From Spizellomyces sp. 'palustris' (taxonomy: Eukaryota > Chytridiomycota > Chytridiomycetes > Spizellomycetales > Spizellomycetaceae), in the NCBI GenBank assembly GCA_006535965.1, contig QEAR01000007.1:249674-313673 (forward strand): a stretch of 64,000 nucleotides of DNA, given 5' to 3'. Both the position numbers and the translations under genes were made by a program. Below, piece after piece: positions 45,377 through 55,007 of the stretch (its first letter is position 1; every line of letters begins with the position of its first letter). The notes beneath the pieces were generated by a model. It was given only the letters and a program-made list of their open reading frames with translations. It was not told where the DNA came from and did no database searches.

Positions 45377-47540
45377 CTTTCGCAAGTTTGCTGGTCGACA
45401 GTGTTAAATCCGTCTGAATCTGGATGCTGATTGTTGTCGGACAAAGCTTATGTAACACGGACTGAGCGCGCGAGGACCAGGCGGTCGATCATGGCGTATT
45501 ATTGACGAAAATGCGGAAGGATTATCCTAATCTAATCACCAGCAGAGTTAAAAGACAAAGAGAGAAATATTCTGTGTGGCAAGATCTGGAAAAAGATTAC
45601 CAGCGGTGTCGACTTTAATGAGTCGGCGAGATGGTTTGCCGGGTTAAGAGAAGACGTACCGAATCCTGCCTACAAAATCGTATGTTAACGGCTCGTATCT
45701 GTCGCCTAGTCGTAAACTTGTTATTCTGCTCGAGTATTTGCAATTCACATTCATTATTGTTATTATCAGGTCTTTGATGATTTCAAACAAAACGTCCATT
45801 TCACGCGCGTGGGAAAATTCCTTCTTCTTACGTGACCCTGCGAGTGAGGCCCGTTCTTTTACAACAACAAAAGACCCTCTTTCCTGCTCATGTGACTTGC
45901 ATTGCAATGTCATTTTGTTATTCCTAATGGCTGTCTATTGCGCCTACTGGTGAGCTTTTTGTTATTCACGAGTATTTGGAATTCACATTCGTTGCATTTA
46001 TTATTAGGTTCTGATTTAAACACGCATGCCCTTCTCGTTTGGGACAAATGGACAAATGCAAGCAGCGCTTGGAGGAAAAAAGGGTTACATCCACGCTGTT
46101 GAACCCTGTATCAATAAATAGTTTTCAAACGGCATGAGATTCGTTGGCATATGGCATGTGGGCTTGTGAAATTACTTGATACTTGATTCAAGGTAGGTTT
46201 TTAAACGGCATCCAAAAAAACTCCTTGCTCATGGATTTTCGGAAAAGTGTGGAGAGGATATGGGCACACGCTGTGCAGCCAGATCCTTTCAGGCGGTGAG
46301 CTTACCTGCTATCTGGATATGTCCATGATAGCACATAACGTCGAGCGCAACGCACCCGTATGATACGAGGGGCACTGATCTGTAGGATTGAGGCCATTGA
46401 TCTAATCACCATTCCTCATCTGCCAATTAACCGTCGCTCTCTCTGAGAAATCATTAAATTAAATGTCTGCAGGGCACTCTGTATCTGACCTGTAAGGAGG
46501 GAAGCACCAGTCGGAAGTTAGATAACAAATCTTACGTGCACGACTGCAGCATTGGTAGTTCTTGGGAGGTGCTGTAACTGTACTTTTATTATTTTCCTGC
46601 TACTTGATGTTAAAAGCAACGCATCAACGTAGAGCGCCGACGAATCACTTTTGCTCAATGGATTCCGTATCAACAATTGAACCCCATCATAGTGACCTTT
46701 CATAGAGGGATAAAGCCCAACGTCAGCAAGCGATCAGTGCAACATCAGATCACGCTTCTTTTCATATTGACGGCAGCTTTGGTAGCTGCGCTCTGCCCCA
46801 CATGGTTAACAGTCGGAGTAGAATCAATGAGCGGCTTAGTCCGGCGACGGTCACGTGACCTACTAGTAGCACGCCGTGGTATTGGAATTTTGATGACCAC
46901 TGCCATCGATCGGCAATTTGGGGCAGGTTTGCCACTCAACCCAATGAGCACCTCTTTGAAGAAAGACCTTTTCCTACCTACATTCGACGCTGAGCAAGAA
47001 TGATAAAGTCCAAACCCTTGCTCAATATTAAGATAATTAATTGCCATCGGAACCTCCTCTCGTCTGAATCTTGCATCCGATCGCCGGCAGATGGAGGGTG
47101 TCCGCCGTCTGGTGTCGTTGGGTCATTCGGTCGAGTGTGTGATCGTCGGACAATTCACGGGATAAAACGGCTTGACAAGGGAATTGCTCGGCCGTTTGTT
47201 CCATTTTGGACCATCGTTGCAAACAAAATGGCGGGGAGAGCGCGTGCGCTCATCAGAGACGCTGACTGGGTAAGCCATCGAATGGGTTAAATGTCATTAC
47301 ATTTGGATCCATTCATCAAATAATTTGGATGGTTGAAGCCTTAGCCGGGTCCAGCCACCACTTTGAGATACTGCTCGCCTGCCCAATATCCGCCCTGGCT
47401 TTTTCCTTGTCGGATCTGAACACCATTCGCTTCAAAATCTGAACCAGAAAGTGCTTCAAGCAGCCTCTAGTGTGGAGGCCTTGACGCCACGCAAGTCTTG
47501 GTACGCTACTTGGTGGTTTTGGGGGAAATAAACACGGTGC
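45377..47540. other. Long divergent intergenic region
   Basis: About 2.2 kb between divergent DNAJB13 and the SPX gene. It contains a partly duplicated 40-bp segment (45731 and 45969) and a perfect 12-bp palindrome with CACGTG at 46849. Short frames carry no recognisable family, and no tRNA or transposon was found. Confidence 0.5.
46849..46860. promoter_or_regulatory. Palindromic E-box GGTCACGTGACC
   Basis: A perfect 12-bp inverted repeat centred on CACGTG, about 680 bp upstream of the SPX-ANK-GDPD gene and 1.5 kb upstream of DNAJB13. It fits bHLH factors of the Cbf1/Pho4/USF class. Pho4 control of a PHO81-like gene would be attractive but is inference. Confidence 0.4.
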
Positions 47541-50500
47541 ATGAAGGTTTGATTCGCGTGCGCTAGAGTTTCGTCACTATTCCGAGAGTAATATTCCCGG
47601 TATACGCAGTTCGGAAAGTACATTCAAGCCCAACAGACGGATTGGGCTGGTCCTCAATACCTGAACTATAAAGGCTTGAAGAAGATTATCAACTCTCTCC
47701 AAAGCTCCAATGACCCCCACACTACTTTTACAACGCTAGCGGCAAATAACCCGCCAGGCGTCTCTTTCGGAGTAGCGGATGACAAGCATTCAGAAGAATA
47801 TCAGGCGCTAAAGACTGCCTTCTTCTTCAAACTTGAGCGAGAGCTGGAAAAGGTATCTCGATCGTCACGCTCAACTACTGGTGATGCCAACTCGTAGCAA
47901 TATGTTGATAAACTCCCCTCTGCAGGTCAATGCCTTTTACTTGCAAAAGGAAGCTGATCTCAAGGTTCGTCTCCGCTCGCTGATGGACAAGAAACGAATA
48001 TGGCAGAGTGGAAAGAGCCGGCAAGTCAGCGCATCCCTCCCGACGCTCAAGGAAGGATTTTTACAATTTCAGCGAGATCTCACAAAACTGCAGGTAGGCT
48101 AGTATGTTAGCTATCTGATCTACTTCATCTACTAACGACAAGTTGTAAAAAGAAATTTGTCGAGGTGAATGCAACGGGTTTTCGTAAGATCCTGAAGAAA
48201 TGGGATAAACGATCAAAGTCGTCCACAAAAGAGCTGTATCTGTCACGACAGATCGAAATCCAGCCTTGCTTCAACAACGATGTCCTCGCAGAACTTACAG
48301 ATCAGGCGACTACGCACTTGGCGGAACTTGAGAACCTGCTTAGCAAAGAGGATGTAGACCCCATAGCGAGTATTCGGGAGGCGGTAACGGGCGAAACGCA
48401 TGGTGACGTGGAAAGCGAGCTCACAGGAGCTTTAAAGGCGAATAATGTTCTAGCGGTACAAGAGTTTCTGTCAAAGAGACTCCGGGATGTTCGTGCTACC
48501 GGTCAGGGAGTGGAAGATCGAGAAGTTTTGAGCAGAAGCTTTCTCCGTTTCTGTGTAGAATCTAGTACAGAATGTCTGGATGTGCTCTTTGCAACAGGCG
48601 AGGTTGATTGCAATTTTGTGGATGATATTAGCGGTCGCACATCGTTGCATGAAACATCAATTGCCGGACGTCAGGAGGTGATGCGGGAATGCGTCCGCCA
48701 TGGCGCTAATGTGGAGGCAACGGATGTATATGGACGAACAGCTCTTCACTATGCGGCAATGTACGGCTGGCCTGATTGTGCGCTATATCTTCTTTCATCA
48801 GGTGCCAAGGTCCTCGCGATCGACCATGACGGATGTACTCCCTTAATTTACTCGATTACCGGCGGCCACACAAAGTGTGTTGAAATTTTAATCGACCATG
48901 GTGCGGTAGTTGAGCCACACTCTGCCACAGCACCAATTCCGCTGAATCTCGCCTGTCAGCACGGCCAGAAAGACATTGCGATGCTACTACTGAGTAAAGG
49001 TGCACGGTTGACAGCCAATTCAGAGGGCCTCTTTCCGTTACATTTGACCTCTCGAGAGGGCCATTTTGATATTTCGCAGATGCTCATCAACCATGGCGCA
49101 GACGTTAATGCACCAGACAATCTCAACGGTTGGACGCCCATCTTTTACGCTGCGTCAGAAGGTCATTTGGAATGCGCAAAAGTTCTCCTGAAAGCAGGTT
49201 GCCGGATCAATATCAAAGATGAAAGCAACTGGTTGCCATGGACATATGCATTATATCGAGGTCATATTCGGGTTGCCCGATTGCTTGAGCTGCAAGGTGT
49301 AGAGTCACCTGTATCTCAAGAACTCATACTGGCCCAAGATTTAGGGATTAAACCCATGGCTCCGAGCGGTTTGTTCTCTGAAGAAAGTAACCCCGAAGAC
49401 ATGGATATCGATGCCCTCCCTGATTTGTCCTTACCCCCTCCTATTATTCCTTTCCGGATCTAGTAAGTGTCATTCGACGTCAAGTACCTCTCCCCGAAAT
49501 AGAGGCTAATTTCTGAATTTTTCTATAGTGGCCACGCGTTCCTGGACAAGAAGCACTATATTCAAATAACGTTTCGAAACACACAAGCAGGATCGCAAAA
49601 GTCGCCCATCTCATTGTTTGGATCCCAACCTCTTTCCTCGTTGAAAATGGTGATCAGTAGCAAGCCAGAGGTGGGCATTCCTTATAGTGTGATACTACCC
49701 CTTCAAGACGACCTAGAAGTCTACACCTTCCTGGTTGAAGACCTTGCCAATTTTTCCTTGCAATTCGATGTATTTCCAACGTTCGGAACAAAGCCCATAG
49801 GACGTGGTGTTGTCCTACCCTCTCAATTAGCCATGACGATTCTCAAAAGTTGGAATGGCGCTGGGGAAAGTGAGCCATGCATATGTCCGCTTTTCGATTC
49901 CCATTTAAGGGTTGTGGGAGAACTATCGTTTGACTTTGCCGTGGTTACACCATTTGCGCATCCAAGCCTGTCAATTGGCGGAAAAGTCGAAACTTACTGG
50001 AAAACTACAAAGGTCTGCATCCTTGCGACAATGGAGTGCGTGTCAAAAGTTCTGTAACAGATTTTTGAATTTTACAGGTTGTTGGCGGTAATAAAACCGA
50101 AGGTGTACATTCCTTCATTACCGCGTCCTCCTTGGCGGAAGAGTATATACAGGTTGTCGTTCAGCTAACCAAAGACGGTGTACCGGTTATATACCCGAAA
50201 TGGCATTTGCCCCTCAAGGATGTCGATCTCGGAGTATCCAATGTATCATTCTCGCAAGCACGGGCACTGTTTAACCGAGCAAAAGGATCTGGTGGTGCAG
50301 CGGACGTACACAGCCCGACGTCCACTGTTTCTATAGACACGATGCTGAGTCCGACGTACGCCCTCAGCCAATCACAACGACTATCAACGGCCGACTTGGC
50401 AAAGCTGGTATACGATTCGTTCTTTAGCCTTCGTGAACTTCTTGTGGTAAGTGCTCGGGGAGCAAGCTTTTGTTCGCGCAATAAGCAACGCTTTAGTAAC

Positions 50501-51164
50501 TAAACCGGCTACCCTCAGACCTTGCCTCATTCAGTTGGAGTCAGCATTGTCCTCAAGTATCCGACATCATCTGAGCGATCCCTCTGCAATCTGACAAACC
50601 TTTCCGATATTAACACATTCGTCGACGCTGTTCTCCAAATTGTGTATGACCAAATTGCCCATCGATCAATCATTTTCATGTCGTTCAACCCGTCCATATG
50701 CACGGCCATAAACTGGAAGCAGCCGAATTATGGAGTCTTTTTTGGAACTCGATGCGGCTTTGGCATGGATGGGATAGACCTGGAAGACACAAAGGCTGGA
50801 ATATCTTCGCCATTACAAAGCACGCGGGACGAAAGAACCGAAACTGTAGAAACGGACATGCGATGTACATCGATAAAAGAGGCCATTCGATTTGCCAAAT
50901 CCAGTAATCTACTCGGCGTCGTTTGCGAGGCAACACCATTGGTGAGCATCAGTAGATCAAAAATTCAAAAATGTTGCCAATTTGCTAACAAACCACTCAT
51001 TACAGGTCCAAGTGCCCATTTTGATTAATACGATAAAGGAGAGCGGGCTCATCTTGGCAACTTGTGGATCGGCAAACGATAGTCCTCCTAATGTCCGAAT
51101 ACAAGAGGAGCATGGCGCCGATGCTATTATCGTAAACAATGTCTTCCGATATAACGTTACATAG
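47541..51164 (+). CDS. SPX-ankyrin-GDPD protein, Pho81-like
   Basis: Eight exons (47541-47546, 47610-47852, 47926-48093, 48153-49462, 49529-50012, 50078-50446, 50519-50941, 51006-51164) give 1,053 residues. Exon 1 is just ATG AAG, and splicing yields the canonical SPX start MKFGKYIQAQQ. The SPX domain (1 to about 165) ends with KFVEVNATGFRKILKKWDKR, containing the basic inositol-pyrophosphate-binding helix. Ankyrin repeats fill about residues 255-500 (GRTALHYAAMYGWPDCALYL and others), then a C2-like linker (about 575-735), then a GDPD fold (about 736-1053) with VVVQLTKDGVPVIYP. The order is that of Pho81/NUC-2 and Gde1. Key GDPD residues are replaced, so it looks like a pseudoenzyme and nearer Pho81, the inhibitor of the Pho80-Pho85 kinase, than Gde1. 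Role in phosphate sensing inferred. Confidence 0.93.
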
Positions 51165-51341
51165 GATAGTTATCTGTAGGTAGTTTCATTTTGTTGTTAA
51201 CTTTGTACCATTACGTTTCCCCTGCCCCATTTTTGCGCACACAAAGTAATGAGTCGCGGCTGACGTAATATTAAGTTTCGCGTCGTTTGTCGGAGTCTGG
51301 GCAAAGTACTTTTTAGCATAAATTTCAAGTTGTATAGAGAA

Positions 51342-52899
51342 ATGGCGATGGGCAGCAAAAAGAATGGTGGCAAGAATTCCAAGAGCCAGAAGGCTAAAAA
51401 ATCCATCAATGCAGTAAGTATCCGACGTCGGCATAGTCAACCCGCTGCAGCGATCAATAAGTGCATGAGAATTTCATTCTAATCTGACGATCTGACTAAA
51501 AGTTGTCCTCGCCTCCTTCTGGCAGCTTGTCCTTGCATCAGGAACGTTAGCAACACCTACGGTCCCTTCCTTCTTCTCCGCAATACAGTTCCATCTTCGA
51601 CCCCGATCGAAAGATGATGGTCCCTTGAAGCCGCGAGCGTTGTCCGCGTCACGCCGAGCGCAGAGTATGAGTGTCCTCAGTACAGATACTGCTGCACTGG
51701 CCGCGGTAAAAAGTAGTGCCCAACGTGAGCCACCAGTTATGATAGAGCGACGGATACCTACGCGGGGTCCGGTAAAACAGCAGACGCCTGCAATTGATAA
51801 TCTTCGTCCCCAAAATGTCGATACTCGTCCAAGCGCCGGCATAATAGTAAGCAGTGCAGAACGGGCAGAATTCACGGCTGAATGCAATTCATTGGGCGTC
51901 CCAGTCGAAGATAACGACGTAGATTTGGACTTTGATGCAGAGTTTGGGTTTACGGACGTCCGCCAAGCACCTTTGGCCAACTTGGGGCATGCACTAGCAG
52001 AGGAAAATCCAACATCTGGTTCGGTAAATGCATCAGGTCTATCTAATACCCAAGAGAGCAGCCAGAATCCATTAGCTCGCAAATCTTCAGACCGCAACAT
52101 ATCTCCACGTCGAATCCAATCCGCACCCACCGGCCTCTTAAAAATGTATGATGAGAGCATGCTATTAGAAGACGACCATGCAGACGAGTGGTTTGTTCCT
52201 TCCGTAAAAGCAAAAGCGGAGCGTAGGCTTGGGCGTGGTGGAATGGTGGGAGCGGAAGAAGAAGAAGATGAAGGAATCAAATTGGAGAGCTGGGATGATG
52301 ACTTTGACGTTGGTGAAAAGGATGATTTGGATATCCCGGATTCTGTCCAGAACCTTCAGACGCATATTCGGGGTGATGTGGTCAATCTCAAAAAGTTTGC
52401 TCTTCATATAGAAGGTGGGAATCATGTTTACTCTGATTTTTCAGCATCCATATGGGGCTTTCCTTTTGTTCATCCAACTCACAAACTCTAAAATGCAGAT
52501 CTGAAGCTAATATTCCTTGACATGCACGACATGGCATCAGGAATTCCTTCCAACCACGCTCCAGCACTACGAACCCTCCAAACCGCATACAGTAAAGAGA
52601 TCGAGAAAGCCGAAGTTCTCATTGCTGTAGGTGACTATGCCGAGGACCGACCACAATGCACTGCACCCACCGCACGACACTTGCGAGTTTTGGCAGAGAT
52701 GTTGCTAGGAGGGGCTAAAGGGAGCGTACTCTCATCTCAAGCCGCGGAAGATATTACGCGGATGGTCGAGCAGGAAAGCTTAGCGTTTGGGGTGGAACTT
52801 GTCCCAGCTCTAATGAAGCACATGAGCCCGCTGAAGCAGACGTTGACAATGTACGTGGAGCAATTGAGGCAGCTGTTACTGCAGGGAGATGGCTTTTAA
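51342..52899 (+). CDS. Unknown acidic protein with SWDDDF motif
   Basis: Three exons (51342-51413, 51526-52414, 52499-52899) close to 453 residues. The first 24 residues are Lys/Ser-rich (MAMGSKKNGGKNSKSQKAKK); if the second ATG (51348) is used, Gly2 would be exposed for myristoylation. The middle is disordered with several Ser/Pro patches, then EEEEDEGIKLESWDDDFDVG (acidic, around residue 275). The C-terminal 150 residues are helical: IPDSVQNLQTHIRGDVVNLK, FALHIEDLKLIFLDM, and end KQTLTMYVEQLRQLLLQG. I do not recognise a named family. The SWDDDF element recalls short acidic motifs in septation-network scaffolds such as Byr4/Bfa1, but this is weak. The exon 2 acceptor (CTGGCAG) was chosen because it alone keeps phase. 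Confidence 0.72.
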
Positions 52900-53453
52900 G
52901 AGCCAGATAGGCCCAATGTATAGAAAAAGGGTTTTGGTGTGCGTGATGGTCTGTACAATTGTGAACCTGTCAGTGAGACCAACTGACATCGTACAAACGT
53001 TTTTTTTTGTATAAATAGAAACTGGTAGAGATTCAAATGACTCCATGGCCAACAATGATTGGAAAGCATACCGATTCTGGCAACTAGGATATAGCCTGTT
53101 ATTGAATTCTCCTTGCATAGCTTACAAGATAAAACACCCTACAACTCGGCGGGCTGCAGTGCAGCAAGAAAGCTTTGCCTTTTTTCAAGCCCCACGTCCT
53201 CATCGCGGGTGAGTTATTCATTGCAAGTTGCCTGATCAGTTGGTGAACGTGCGATGGACTCTAAGCAAAGTAAGGACGATGGTGATATGAGGGTGTGATT
53301 TACCTGTTCTTTGATAAATGATACTCAACAAATATGCACTCTTTCCATTGAGTTCCTGCCCGATGGACTGCACCACATACAAACCGACCAGTCAAGGTAC
53401 GCACATGTAGGCCGAAGGAAAAACCCAAAAATTCTAAAGTTACTTTCACCAAA

Positions 53454-53482
53454 TGGTCCCTTCCGTGGATTGAACACGGGAC
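53454..53482. other. Hairpin resembling a tRNA T-arm (tRNA-like relic?)
   Basis: The minus strand reads CCGTG, TTCAATC, CACGG: a perfect 5-bp stem with a 7-nt TTCAATC loop like a T-arm and B box, flanked by GGTCC and GGGACC that can extend the hairpin. Upstream (minus strand) a TAGCTCCGCTAGG element vaguely recalls an A box. No matching acceptor stem or anticodon arm was found, so this is not a functional tRNA. It could be a tRNA-derived relic or coincidence. Confidence 0.25.
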
Positions 53483-53630
53483 CTTTAGACACCCGTCTCC
53501 TAGCGGAGCTAAGCTGACGTTCCCCGTGATGAACTCCCAACCAATCAAACGCGTAGGATGACACGGGTGCAAACCAAGCTAACCATAGTAAAATGCATTT
53601 TAATAAAGGACAACCCCTTAAACTATCCCC

Positions 53631-53638
53631 TATAAAAA
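53631..53638 (+). promoter_or_regulatory. TATA-like box before the minisatellite
   Basis: TATAAAAA followed by a CT-rich stretch (ctctctccctcttcaccctcc), the layout of a fungal core promoter, about 150 bp before the minisatellite. No coding sequence follows clearly, so any transcript could be non-coding. Confidence 0.3.
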
Positions 53639-53788
53639 GCGCTCTCTCCCTCTTCACCCTCCATCCTCCGTCCATCTTGGGCATCTGACAACTGAACGAC
53701 CAAGACTGGCCATTTCAACCGCAGGGAAGACTTGGTTCTGGTGTTTTTGCCAACAATCTGTTACTTACCGTAGTCTCAAAACCACAGG

Positions 53789-54089
53789 TCTGCTCTTCCT
53801 GCGCATCAAGTCTGCCAAGTCTGCTCCTCCTGCGCATCAAGTCTGCTCCTCCTGCGCATCAAGTCTGCCAGGTCTGCTCCTCCTGCGCATCAAGTCTGCC
53901 AAGTCTGCTCCTCCTGCGCATCAAGTCTGCCAGGTCTGCTCCTCCTGCGCATCAAGTCTGCCAGGTCTGCTCTTCCTGCGCATCAAGTCTGCCAGGTCTG
54001 CGTGTCAAGTCTGCTCTGTCTGCGTGTCAAGTCTGCTCTGTCTGCGTGTCAAGTCTGCTCTGTCTGCGTGCCAAGTGTGCTCTGTCTGC
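53789..54089 (+). repeat. Composite minisatellite (31-bp and 22-bp units)
   Basis: The first block alternates a 22-mer (TCTGCTCCTCCTGCGCAT + CAAG) with a 9-mer (TCTGCCAGG or TCTGCCAAG), about seven 22-mers with one pair lacking the 9-mer. The second block has about four 22-mers of the form TCTGCTCTG + TCTGCGTGTCAAG without the 9-mer. The two 22-mers align with about five differences, so the blocks share an ancestor. Neither period set keeps one reading frame, against a coding role. Confidence 0.92.
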
Positions 54090-55007
54090 CGTCAATTCTT
54101 TCTGTCAACCGCCATAGCGGGAGATGGCGAGAGGGGATAGCGGGTTTGGCGGAGGAGATAGTGGTAACCTGTGCTCGTTTAATATTCTTGTACTGGGGGA
54201 GTTTGGTGGGGGAGATGGTGGTTTGGGTAACCTGTGTTTTTGTAGTATGGCTTTGTTGTGCTTTGATGTTGCGACCTGGCAATATGAGAGAGATGGCCGG
54301 CCTTTTGTCTTCAATTATTTAAAATATTTGATACGAGAATGCCAATTGAGCTCTAGTCTGCATGTTTTGAAGGTAGAAAGAGTGCCAGCTACCAACTTTC
54401 TCCTATACTTGTTTTTGCAACAACGTTGATGGAGCCAGCAGCTTCACCATCAACAACGAAGCATATAAAAGGGATGCCATCCGCAATTCAAGGAGTGCAA
54501 GTGATCTAGTTCCATGCTGCCGCAGCTTGCAGGTCTGTATGATATTACGAAATGCGTCGGTACAGCGATGACAAGGGAAAGCAACTCGCTCTAACTTGCT
54601 CATCTTTTTAATCCCAACTCGGCCCGGTTGCAGTCAAGTTACTGATTAACCAGTTTGCTCTTCACCTTCTCCTACACCGTTGCCGATCTGTTCAACTTGA
54701 CGTGCTCTTTTACGCATGTGAGTCTTTTTCAGGCTCACCGTCCGGTTCTGTACAGACTTCTAGTATTCTTCAGCGTTTTGGTCACATAAAAGCAAAATAT
54801 CCTCAACAACCAACTGGAAGTACTGTCCAGATGGGCTGCTATCCATTGGACCCACACTGCAATTGATTTTTTAAGAGTGACTGTGAGGTTCCGCCTGCAC
54901 TTGACTTGAATTGATGCATTGCAACCATCAACCAGGCAAGCGAAAGATATGTGAAATCCCAATGGCTATTTGCTCAAAATCGCGTTGGCCATGCATGCTA
55001 CCGCGCC

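Larger units (their letters stand above)
52900..55007. other. Gene-poor region with hairpin, TATA element and minisatellite
   Basis: About 2.1 kb with no convincing gene. It contains a strong hairpin at 53454, a TATA-like box at 53631, a 300-bp composite minisatellite (53789-54089) and, at 54120-54250, a loose G-rich duplication (gggggag...ggtaacctgtg). Frames crossing the minisatellite code for low-complexity Ser/Cys/Leu runs and are not supported as genes. Confidence 0.6.

Noticed and set aside
47037-47290. Short frames in the DNAJB13/SPX intergenic region, including one at 46677-47003
   Set aside because: They overlap on both strands and have no recognisable motif or splice support.
53400-53550. 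A tRNA gene on the minus strand
   Set aside because: Only a T-arm-like hairpin is present; no acceptor stem complement, no anticodon stem and a poor A box.
53789-54089. CRISPR array
   Set aside because: The units are contiguous tandem copies with no unique spacers, in a eukaryotic genome. It is a minisatellite.
54002-54322. Open frame of 106 codons across the end of the minisatellite
   Set aside because: It only translates the TCTGC repeat and G-rich flank into Ser/Cys/Val/Leu runs. Unit lengths of 31 and 22 do not keep frame.
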